A DNA stretch of 17,022 nt from Flavobacteriales bacterium UBA4422 (GTDB lineage: Bacteria; Bacteroidota; Bacteroidia; Flavobacteriales_G; Salibacteraceae). A program made the position numbers and the translations under genes. Below, in pieces: positions 7,700 through 14,816 of the stretch; positions within the stretch are counted from its first letter, which is position 1; each line of letters opens with the position of its first letter. The notes beneath the pieces are model-generated. The model did no database searches, was not told the origin of the DNA, and saw nothing but the letters and a program-made list of their open reading frames with translations. The DNA lies in contig DGQE01000038.1 of NCBI GenBank assembly GCA_002389645.1, positions 1-17,022 on the forward strand, given 5' to 3'.

Positions 7700-8470
7700 T
7701 CAGGATTTAATAAGTTCAAAATACAACACCATGGCATTCTGATTCCGTCTCGTAAGCCATTGCAAAAAATAGAATGGAGACATGACAATTGGATTCAAAA
7801 TCACCTTCAGATAGGACGGGAAATCTGTCTTGAATTGTACTTCTCTATTTCCTGTATACACAGTTTTGTCTCTCTGATTCATCTCTAGCGCGTGTTTCTC
7901 ATTCTTACTAATGATCGAATTAGAGATGTTGAAAAGCCAATTACTCAGTGGATATGTTAACCCAGCAATATGATCAACTTTCATATTGAGGCTCTTAGCA
8001 AGAGCATATACATCTTCCCTTTCATACCTTTTGATGTGACCAGCAATCTCGTCTTCAATTCCCCAATGCTTCATGCTGGCGGGAACTATAAAAGAAATTC
8101 GTCCACCTTCATTTAGCATTTCCTTGCAATGATTCATGAATCCGCCTAACTCATCATCCGGAATGTGTTCTATTACCATACAGGAGAACACAACATCGTA
8201 GCCACCATTCTTTTCGAGTTCAGTAAAGTCAGCGTTTCTAACTTCATACTTTCCAACTTTGATCTCCAAACGATTAAGTTCTTCATTCTTAGTACATGCA
8301 CCTGCATTTAAATCTACACCCAGTCCGCTGAACCCTGACATAAGGAATGTGTTGGAGAACACCCCTTTTCCAGATCCAATTTCCAGAAATCTTCTACCTG
8401 ACGCCCATGACTTAAACCGGCTCTTCAGATACATCTGTTGTAGTATGGTGCCTGGAGGTTGTGGTTTCAA
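7700..8470 (-). CDS. Class I SAM-dependent methyltransferase
   Basis: 256 residues. Motif I FLEIGSGKGVFS (EIGSGKG at 30-36), LGVDLNAGAC with Asp53, YDVVFSCMVIEHIPDDELGG for strand 4 and helix D, then LNEGGRISFIVPA. The post-core part HIKRYEREDVYALAKSLNMKVDH is typical of Methyltransf_11/23 proteins next to glycosyltransferases. The opening KPQPPGTILQQMYLKSR looks like part of the protein, so TTG at 8470 is preferred over the internal ATG at 8434. The TTG overlaps the stop of the upstream GT2 gene (TTGA), so translation is probably by re-initiation. The substrate is unknown; a lipid-linked or nucleotide sugar is likely given that the partner gene is membrane-anchored. Its stop lies one base before the dioxygenase start. 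Confidence 0.87.
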   Translation of the reverse strand: MKPQPPGTILQQMYLKSRFKSWASGRRFLEIGSGKGVFSNTFLMSGFSGLGVDLNAGACTKNEELNRLEIKVGKYEVRNADFTELEKNGGYDVVFSCMVIEHIPDDELGGFMNHCKEMLNEGGRISFIVPASMKHWGIEDEIAGHIKRYEREDVYALAKSLNMKVDHIAGLTYPLSNWLFNISNSIISKNEKHALEMNQRDKTVYTGNREVQFKTDFPSYLKVILNPIVMSPFYFLQWLTRRNQNAMVLYFELIKS

Positions 8471-9393
8471 AAGTTCAATTTTTTATCAATTAGATAGAGT
8501 GGTCTACCCTTGCTTTGCTCAAAGGTACGTCCGATGTATATTCCGCTGATTCCAATGCTAATTATTGTAATACCTCCAACGAACAAGATTAAGACAATCA
8601 CACTTGCCCAGCCAGATTGAAAAGGGTCGATAAATGAGCGAATGACAACGTAGAGTCCCGCAATAAAAGCAACGGCAGACATTAACATTCCAACATAAAT
8701 ACTAAGCCTTAATAACTTGTCAGATTGCGAAGTAATTCCATCGATTGCATGATTCAACAGCCTTCTAAAGTCGTATGAACTCCTTCCTTCGAAGCGCTCT
8801 CGGTGTTCAATTTCAATAAAGGTACTCTTGAAACCGAGCCAACGCAGAATCATTAAGTAGTGTCTCCTGGAATCTTTAACCTGAAGGTAGGCTTCTACAA
8901 CCTTTCGATTAACAAGGCTATAACTCCCAATGTTTTTGTGTGCTTTGTAACTAGAATTATCGATAAGGAAGTTGAATATGCTATTGAACACTTTAGCGGT
9001 AATGTTCTTGAACCAATTGTGTGCTCTTTGTTCCTTGACCGTGTATACAATATCAAAGCCTTTTTCTGCCTGCCGAACCATCTCAGGAATGTACTCGGGA
9101 TTATCCTGAAGATCACAATCCATAACAATGGCATAGTCAGAATCAGACATTTCAAGACCTGCACTTATGGCGTAATGTTGACCAAAGTTTCGGCTCAACC
9201 TCACGCCTTTAACTTTTGGATTTGAAGCACACACCTCTTCAATTCGAGCCCACGAATCATCGGGGCTTCCATCCTCTACAAGAATGATTTCATACTCAAC
9301 CCTCAGAGGTTGAATGCAATTTTGAATTTCAAGAACGAGCTTCTTTACGATTTTCTCTGCACCATACACAGGACTAATGATCGAGATCTTCAT
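8467..9393 (-). CDS. GT2 glycosyltransferase with two C-terminal membrane helices (GtrB/DPM1-like)
   Basis: 308 residues. Complete GT-A catalytic domain: ISIISPVYGAEKIV at the start, VEDGSPDDS at 39, SRNFGQHYAISAG at 67, and metal-binding DCD in MDCDLQDNPEYI (92-94); acceptor region GSYSLVNRKVV (156) and RFEGRSSYDFRRL (200). Two hydrophobic helices follow at about 231-252 and 263-286, with a short cytoplasmic tail. Known members of this architecture (GtrB, ArnC, DPM synthase) load a sugar onto undecaprenyl phosphate; others make a different linkage. The product would be a donor for GT-C enzymes such as the two large membrane proteins of this locus. No GtrA-type flippase was seen. ATG 9393 overlaps the WbqC stop (ATGA), and its own stop overlaps the following methyltransferase start. 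Confidence 0.93.
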   Translation of the reverse strand: MKISIISPVYGAEKIVKKLVLEIQNCIQPLRVEYEIILVEDGSPDDSWARIEEVCASNPKVKGVRLSRNFGQHYAISAGLEMSDSDYAIVMDCDLQDNPEYIPEMVRQAEKGFDIVYTVKEQRAHNWFKNITAKVFNSIFNFLIDNSSYKAHKNIGSYSLVNRKVVEAYLQVKDSRRHYLMILRWLGFKSTFIEIEHRERFEGRSSYDFRRLLNHAIDGITSQSDKLLRLSIYVGMLMSAVAFIAGLYVVIRSFIDPFQSGWASVIVLILFVGGITIISIGISGIYIGRTFEQSKGRPLYLIDKKLNF

Positions 9394-10079
9394 TTGAAAG
9401 ACTTCATATAGGACTTGGCTTCAATGCCTAAATTAAAAATTAGATCCAGAATGCTTACACCATGCTCAAAGGGCGTAAACAACTGCTCGTATTCTGGGTA
9501 ATCAGAATAATCAGAATATTCAATTTGTATCCCAACATCCGTAAAGACAGACTCCGACATATACGCCTTTGCCGCTGGACCAGTGATATAGGATGACGCT
9601 TTCAAATCAACGCAAATATTTGCCAATTTTTCGGTTTTATCTCCTCTCAATTCAAACTCACGAGAATCCATTATTCTAGTCGTAATCTCTAAAAAAGCAT
9701 TTATTGCTTTAATGAAGGCTAGGTTTATATCAGTGATAGAATTATAATCTGTCCTCAGATATAACTCCTTGACCCATTCTTGATTCTCTTTGAAGTATGT
9801 GGCTTTAGAATAATTCTGTTGGATGCTTCCCCAATGAGATTTACCCCAATTTGCATCAGCAACTGATGTTTCATTTATTTTTTGCTCGTATTTCCCTTTG
9901 ACTTCGACAGGCACAGACAGCCACTTCGGCCCTTGAGGTGTGAGTATCTTATTTCGATTCCTCCAATCACGCTTGGTGTATTGCATATCATCATATACCA
10001 CAAAAACATCTGACGAATTGATGTTGTCGAAATAGCCTTTCCAGGGGATGTAGTTTGATTGAGTGACTAGGACTTTCAT
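9390..10079 (-). CDS. WbqC-family protein
   Basis: 229 residues, the usual family length, with the family signatures in order: QSNYIPWKGYFD (7), VYDDMQYTKRDWRNRNKI (28-45), KWLSVPV, HWGSIQQNYSKATYF around 82, ITGPAAKAYM around 164 and SILDLIFNLG close to the C-terminus. No membrane segment, so it is cytoplasmic. WbqC proteins occur in O-antigen and capsule loci, often with amino-deoxy-sugar genes. I know of no settled reaction; a role in adding an amino-acid-like or acyl group to an amino sugar has seemed plausible from gene context. Here the locus also has an aminotransferase, an acyltransferase and an amidotransferase, which fits that idea without proving it. It is the first gene of the compact left-middle block: 548 bp without a clear gene lie upstream, so a promoter is expected there. 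ATG 10079; the stop overlaps the next start. Confidence 0.93.
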   Translation of the reverse strand: MKVLVTQSNYIPWKGYFDNINSSDVFVVYDDMQYTKRDWRNRNKILTPQGPKWLSVPVEVKGKYEQKINETSVADANWGKSHWGSIQQNYSKATYFKENQEWVKELYLRTDYNSITDINLAFIKAINAFLEITTRIMDSREFELRGDKTEKLANICVDLKASSYITGPAAKAYMSESVFTDVGIQIEYSDYSDYPEYEQLFTPFEHGVSILDLIFNLGIEAKSYMKSFK

Positions 10080-10627
10080 TGAATCTCAGAATAAAAACAG
10101 TATTTAAATTCCGCACCACTCTCGCAATTCATGACTTTGAATTTTCTTTTGTATGAACTTAGAAAAGCAACCTCTAGCTCTGCCTTTTTTTCTTTTCGAC
10201 ACAAATATCGACTTCTTTGGTGTATCGACTATCTTGATAGTTAAGATTACCCGCCTCCTAAACCACAGATGCAATGGATTTAACTGATATCGCGATGAGA
10301 GAAAACGCGTGCTGAGCAATCTCGTGAAGATCTGTAACTTAATTGCCGTTGGCTTCTAAAAAAATCAAAATTCCAAAAAGGAAAATTTGTTACTGAACTT
10401 TTGCCTTGAATTAATGAACAACGCCGGCGACTGAAGACATTATATCTTGCATTTCAATCTTAAAAAATATGATTCGAAGTACGTATATGAAAGATGAGCT
10501 AATATGAACACAACAGGAAATAAACAAATGAAGACTAACGTATCTGACAAAACCACGTCTAACTTATTCAAAACTTGATAAATGTACGTCTTCAAACTAA
10601 TCTGGACTTTTCGAGCTTAAATTTAAG
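10080..10627. other. Gene-poor stretch, possibly decayed coding sequence
   Basis: I see no convincing gene in these 548 bp. On the minus strand the three frames carry stops every few dozen codons. The longest open stretch is 71 codons (10319 to 10104), TTG-started, very basic and Trp/Arg-rich with no recognisable motif. Another frame around 10540-10450 reads a short hydrophobic run (SSSFIYVLRIIFFK) that resembles the first membrane helix of GT2 proteins, possibly a relic of the truncated GT2 gene just upstream. The stretch must also hold the promoter of the WbqC gene if that block is transcribed separately; I found no clear Bacteroidota -33/-7 pair. Confidence 0.4.
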
Positions 10628-11062
10628 TTATAGTTTTAACTTCTGTTCTTCGTAGAGTTTTCGTCTCATTTTGATTGTTTTTTGTTTGGTGAATTCTCGT
10701 TTTCGTAGGATCTCCTTGTCCCTTCCGAAGTATACATCTGCTGGGGTCAGCTTATTAATCTCCGAGGGTGGATCTTGGAGGTCCACATTCATCATACAAA
10801 CGAAATCGCCTTTTGCTTCTTTATAGCCAGCGGATAAAGCAATGTGTTGACCGAAGTTTCTGGATAGAATTACACCTCTAACATTGCTTTGCCTTTCGGC
10901 AAAAGCTTTCATGAAAGCCTCTTCATCAAGACCTCCTCCATCGCAAACGAATATAAACTCTAGTGCGCATTGAATATTAGCCTCTAAAACGGCTTTATAA
11001 AAAACCGGTACTAAAGTGCCATCACCATAAATAGGGACCACAATGGAAAGCAATTTCTTCAT
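10628..11062 (-). pseudogene. C-terminally truncated GT2 glycosyltransferase
   Basis: 144 residues. The first 105 match the GT-A domain of polyprenyl-phosphate-type GT2 enzymes: LLSIVVPIYGDG, FVCDGGGLDEEAF (where VEDGSPDDS is usual), SRNFGQHIALSAGYKEAKGDF and the DxD motif in MMNVDLQDPPSEI. After that the protein shortens abruptly to PADVYFGRDKEILRKREF and ends in a Lys/Arg-rich tail (MRRKLYEEQKLKL). A complete member has about 310 residues, with an acceptor-binding loop and usually two membrane helices; all of that is missing. The other two frames past the break do not restore the domain. A pseudogene is most likely, though translation of a stable short protein cannot be excluded. ATG 11062 lies 162 nt after the GT-C gene stop, beyond a candidate terminator. 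It is not a recent copy of the intact GT2 at 8467-9393, since the shared identity is mostly family motif. Confidence 0.7.
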
Positions 11063-11164
11063 ATCGAAGGCTAGTTTGGATTCAGAGAAATCTCATTTCA
11101 GGGTAAAAATACGAATTACAATTTGCACAAATAGCATGGGGCAAGAAGGATAATCACTAAATGA

Positions 11165-11220
11165 AAAAATGTCGAAAACGAGCATCCTGACTTCAAATCC
11201 AGGCCCTGGAATTAATCGAC
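11165..11220 (-). terminator. Candidate transcription terminator after the GT-C gene
   Basis: Five bases past the membrane-protein stop, minus-strand GTCGA pairs with TCGAC 41-45 nt on. A strong inner hairpin TCCAG-GGC-CTGGA (11210-11198) lies between, and the outer arm is followed directly by ATTTTTT. The outer stem is only 5 bp, so an intrinsic terminator is plausible but not assured. Confidence 0.3.
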
Positions 11221-11224
11221 AAGC

Positions 11225-12904
11225 CTAATCTATTTCTTTATATAAAGAATAGCGAAGTCCCTTCCCAGATCGGCTATCCAGAAAGCTCAAATTCCTTCCA
11301 TAAATAAGCAACGAAGTGGCCCCCTTGGAAGAGTTCAAACTTTTTACAATGAATATTGACTTTTTATTGGCGTGTTCAACAAATGAATGGGTCACATGCT
11401 CTGGCCTCTTCCAAACAGAAATATCGTAAGGGTTTTGAAGTACTGTTCCAGTATTGTAAAAGCTAAATGCGTGGGAAAAACTGCCGAGAATGAGCTTTCC
11501 ATCTATTGTGTCAGAATTCCGTACTAATAGATCTCGTAATGAATGTGTTCTTGAAACAAAAAAATAGTTGGCGGACATTAGGGTGCCATTTAGTATCGCA
11601 CCTGTGAGCAGGACTTTGACCGCCAAATTTTTTCTTTTATGCAGCACTAAAAACAAAATGGCTAGAATTGGCAAAAGAATGAGTGAATAGAGGATGATAC
11701 TCTCAACTTGAATGAATTGATAATTCTCCATTCCCGACCAGTATTCGGCAGTATTGGTGATTTTCCAGTTCAAGAAGCCTGCAATACAAAAGAATCCCAG
11801 GGAAATTCTCAAAGCAAGTTTTTGTCCTGAAGTAGCGCTTTCAATCGACCTAATGCAATAGGCCAAGGCAATGACAATTACCGGAAATATCAATATCCAT
11901 TTCTTAAAAGGATAACTAGATATTAGTGCGCTTTGTGTGAAAGCGGAGATCAAGCAAAAGACGATAAAAGATTTCAGCCCCCTTTTCTTATCAGTTTTCT
12001 TGGTAAGAACGATTTGAGAAAAGAACAATATCAGAATAAACAATAGAATTAAATTAAATCGAAATAGGTTGGTGAATGGAATATGAAAGACTACAGATCT
12101 TAGCACCTCAATAAAATCGAGCCCCACCCTTTCATTTCTCACTGAGTTGATTTGCGCAAACTTCTCCCATATTTCCATGGGGCTTTGATTGGCAAGTGCA
12201 AGTGTAACCCCAGCCATCCCTATGAAAAATAGTGACCCGACAAGTCCATCGACAATCGGCTTAGAGCTCTTACTTCGCAAGCTTTCACCAAGAATAGCTA
12301 AAGTAATCCCTATGGAAACAAATAATACATAAGGGTACACTAATACCGTCGCAAATAGAGAAATTGCCACGGCCATAATTCGAAATATCCTCCTTGAGGT
12401 TCGACTGTACAGATGCACTAGATATATGACCAGTGTAACATAGAATATGGAATACACCTGTGGGTTTTGAAATCTGCTCATACTACCAAACGAAAATTCT
12501 GTTAGCATGAGAACTACGATGAGGAAAACAATTGTTCTATCGGGAATAAGTGTCCTTATAATAAGGAAAAGCAGTAAAATTATCCCCAATGAATAAAGGA
12601 CAACGGGCAACCGAAGACCATAATAGTTGTTGCCAAAGACGTCTAAACTGGCTTTTGTAATAAATTGATTATGTACAAATAGAAAACGGAGATCAACTTG
12701 ATTTAACTCCTGCGCTAATCTTGATTTTGAACCCAAATAGTCGTTCAGACCTTGAAGGCAATAGTAGGGCTCATCGACTTGATTTACCCCAGCAATATTG
12801 TAAGGCGGTGGATCTTGATCTAAATAAGCAAACCTAAATCCAACTAGTAGGACAATTATGAATATGGCTGCTGATCGCTTCAGAGTAATGGATACTAATT
12901 GTTT
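11225..12904 (-). CDS. GT-C superfamily membrane glycosyltransferase (GT39/83-like), N-terminus out of frame with nearest ATG
   Basis: The open frame runs from an in-frame TAG at 12907 to the stop at 11225. The first usable start codon is only TTG at 12736, which would cut off a conserved N-terminus. Codons upstream of that TTG read a membrane helix (SAAIFIIVLLVGFRFAYL) and then NQVDEPYYCLQGLN. An acidic DE(x)Y motif in the first periplasmic loop is the catalytic hallmark of GT-C transferases that use polyprenyl-phosphate sugars. The rest has about ten more hydrophobic segments up to residue ~375 (counted from the TTG), then a soluble periplasmic C-terminal part. ATG at 12918 is one base out of frame; one extra A in AGAAAC at 12903-12908 would join it and give MSLARKQLVSITLKR. 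So either a frameshift inactivates the gene, or the sequence has an error, or a rare start (ATT/CTG) is used. It may take its donor from the GT2 at 8467-9393. Confidence 0.78.
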   Translation of the reverse strand, partial: KQLVSITLKRSAAIFIIVLLVGFRFAYLDQDPPPYNIAGVNQVDEPYYCLQGLNDYLGSKSRLAQELNQVDLRFLFVHNQFITKASLDVFGNNYYGLRLPVVLYSLGIILLLFLIIRTLIPDRTIVFLIVVLMLTEFSFGSMSRFQNPQVYSIFYVTLVIYLVHLYSRTSRRIFRIMAVAISLFATVLVYPYVLFVSIGITLAILGESLRSKSSKPIVDGLVGSLFFIGMAGVTLALANQSPMEIWEKFAQINSVRNERVGLDFIEVLRSVVFHIPFTNLFRFNLILLFILILFFSQIVLTKKTDKKRGLKSFIVFCLISAFTQSALISSYPFKKWILIFPVIVIALAYCIRSIESATSGQKLALRISLGFFCIAGFLNWKITNTAEYWSGMENYQFIQVESIILYSLILLPILAILFLVLHKRKNLAVKVLLTGAILNGTLMSANYFFVSRTHSLRDLLVRNSDTIDGKLILGSFSHAFSFYNTGTVLQNPYDISVWKRPEHVTHSFVEHANKKSIFIVKSLNSSKGATSLLIYGRNLSFLDSRSGKGLRYSLYKEID

Positions 12905-13001
12905 CTAGCTAATGACATCGAATAAATAAACGCCCTTTTTCGCAGAACTGTTCTTTAGAATATGACTTAAATTTAAAGGTGTAACTATTTGATCCTTAAG
13001 T

Positions 13002-14816
13002 CTAATTCGTTGATTCAAGAAACATTTTCACGCTTATGAAATTGAAGAGGAACTTCTTATAGCTGTTAGGAAACTCTTTGCGCTTTAGCAAATTTTCAAT
13101 GGAGGATCTTCTAACAATTTCGAATATAGGTGAATCTTCCAACAGAAATTGAAGATGCTCAGGTTTTTGAAGATCAATCAAACTCTCTAGAGAAGCATTG
13201 AATCCCTTTTTCTCTCTACTCAAACGCACAGTGTCGTTTAGAATGCCATTCATAGAATCCCTAAGAAGGTATTTTGCATAGCCACCCTTAATCAGATATT
13301 TTGAAGGAATGGAATTCGCGAACTCAAAGAGCTCTTTATCCAAAAACGGACTTCGATTCTCAATGGAATATTTCATTGAATTGAGATCATCCTCATGAAG
13401 AATGACTCGAACAACTTCATGAAACATCTCGTTCATCATTCTACTTCTCAGAAGGGAGGATGAATACTGGGTTTCCTTAAAACTATCTGTATAGGAATCA
13501 ATTAGGCAGTCTGAAAAAATGTCGTTGTTGAGGTAGATGTGATATCTCTTGGAGGGATCATCAAAGTAGAATTGAAAATTCCGAAAGGCAGGATGACGTA
13601 CAAAAGGCTTTTGGTACTTTTCCCAATCTCTCTGTAAATCGTGAAAAAGCACTTCATCTTTCATTTCGTATGCGTGAAGGGGAAAGTGATCGTAGTAGCC
13701 TGTGAATATCTCATCCGCACCAGTTCCAGAAATGGAAATTTTATAGCCGTGATTCGAAATCTGCTCTGAAAGGAGGGAGTGGACCAAGTATGATATTGTC
13801 GCCACTGGCGCATCATGGTAAGCCACCAAATCCTTCAAACGTTCCAAGTAATTCTCCTTGGGATCTAGGTGAACGATAGTGTTCGAGCAACCAGTGTCCT
13901 TAATCGTCGCCTCCATGTTTTCCAATTCATGATACCTTTTATCGGAATCAACGATGGAGAATGTGTGTACATCAAGCTCTAGTTCTTTAGAGGCTATCGA
14001 CACCAAGGAAGAGGAGTCCACTCCTCCACTCAAGCAAAATGCGAGCGGAACATCAGAGCGCATTTTTCGCTCAACACTGGAGATAAGCAGTTCTCGCACG
14101 CCCTTAACGGCATCTTCCTCAGTAATATCGGTGGGATTATATTGTGGGCTCCAATATGGACTCTTGCTAATCTGAAGGTCGTTCGAAATGGTCCAATTCG
14201 ATGCGAAATCTACTTCTTCAACTCCCTTATAAAAAGTCGATTTCTGTTTGTACAATGACTTATGTCCATTCACAAGAAAGCGTTTGATCTGGGTCATGTC
14301 AACTTTAAAATCACTACCAGAAAGAGCTCGAAGTGTATTGGTCTCAGAAGCAAAGAAAATGCCCTGTGGAGTCTGAGCTAAGTACAAGGGTTTCTCTCCA
14401 AAACGATCTCGACTCAAGAGCAATTCTCCACTATTCCTATTATAGTTCGCAAATGCCCACATTCCTTGCAAGTCGTTGATCGAATATTGGGTTTGGCCCA
14501 AAAGTACCTTTCCTAGGACTTCAGTGTCTCCTTCTGTTTTCCAATCATCTTGAATGGTCGCCTTAAGCTCCTTGTAGTTGTAGATTTCACCGTTGAACAC
14601 CGTGACATGATTCCCTGCGCACCAAGGTTGGTTGGATCGTTCATCCAAGTCAATGATACTCAATCGACTGTGTAGCAGATGAACGTGCTTGCCATTCTTT
14701 TCTTCGTGAAAGTGGCCTTCTGCATCAGGGCCACGATTTGACATGCTTTCGAAAGCTCGCTTTACGCGTTCCGCCTCCAAAGGTTCATTCCCATAATATC
14801 CAGCAATTCCACACAT
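13002..14816 (-). CDS. asnB: Asparagine synthetase-like glutamine-dependent amidotransferase
   Basis: 604 residues, full length for AsnB. The N-terminal class II glutaminase has the processed catalytic Cys2 in MCGIAGYYG, NRGPDAEGHF at 27, HSRLSIIDL at 49, FNGEIYNY at 74 and GDTEV at 96. The C-terminal ATP-pyrophosphatase domain has SGGVDSSS at 263, SISGTGADEIFTGYYDHF further on and MKYSIENRSPFLDKELFEFA. Ammonia from glutamine is passed to an adenylated carboxylate. In free-standing metabolism that is aspartate; inside polysaccharide loci homologues are linked to amidation of uronic acid carboxyls. Here ATG 14816 overlaps the NeuA-like stop by one base (TGATG), so the two are made together, which suggests a glycan carboxylate (uronic or ulosonic acid) as substrate. 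Ordinary asparagine synthesis remains possible. A 97-nt gap with a GACTTAA/TTAAGTC inverted repeat follows its stop. Confidence 0.9.
   Translation of the reverse strand: MCGIAGYYGNEPLEAERVKRAFESMSNRGPDAEGHFHEEKNGKHVHLLHSRLSIIDLDERSNQPWCAGNHVTVFNGEIYNYKELKATIQDDWKTEGDTEVLGKVLLGQTQYSINDLQGMWAFANYNRNSGELLLSRDRFGEKPLYLAQTPQGIFFASETNTLRALSGSDFKVDMTQIKRFLVNGHKSLYKQKSTFYKGVEEVDFASNWTISNDLQISKSPYWSPQYNPTDITEEDAVKGVRELLISSVERKMRSDVPLAFCLSGGVDSSSLVSIASKELELDVHTFSIVDSDKRYHELENMEATIKDTGCSNTIVHLDPKENYLERLKDLVAYHDAPVATISYLVHSLLSEQISNHGYKISISGTGADEIFTGYYDHFPLHAYEMKDEVLFHDLQRDWEKYQKPFVRHPAFRNFQFYFDDPSKRYHIYLNNDIFSDCLIDSYTDSFKETQYSSSLLRSRMMNEMFHEVVRVILHEDDLNSMKYSIENRSPFLDKELFEFANSIPSKYLIKGGYAKYLLRDSMNGILNDTVRLSREKKGFNASLESLIDLQKPEHLQFLLEDSPIFEIVRRSSIENLLKRKEFPNSYKKFLFNFISVKMFLESTN

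Noticed and set aside
8860..9225. 121-codon plus-strand frame
   Set aside because: Lies entirely opposite the GT2 gene, whose motifs are clear; it has no recognisable domain and is an antisense shadow.
9500..9535. Short tandem repeat (EYSDYSDYPEY) in WbqC
   Set aside because: Two imperfect copies in frame inside a protein of normal length; not a repeat array.
10104..10319. 71-codon minus-strand frame with TTG start and very basic sequence
   Set aside because: No motif, weak start, in a stretch where neighbouring frames also look decayed; noted only within the gene-poor region.
10615..10626. 12-bp palindrome CTTAAATTTAAG, with a near copy at 12966-12978
   Set aside because: Both are low-complexity A/T sequence in AT-rich gaps; the shared 11 bases could be chance and no other copies were noticed.
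11185..11210. Sequence TTCAAATCC resembling a tRNA T-arm
   Set aside because: The flanking bases do not form a proper 5-bp T-stem and no acceptor, D or anticodon arm can be drawn around it.
12962..13003. Inverted repeat GACTTAA ... TTAAGTC after the amidotransferase gene
   Set aside because: Seven AT-rich pairs around a loop of more than 20 nt and no T-run; too weak to call a terminator or operator.
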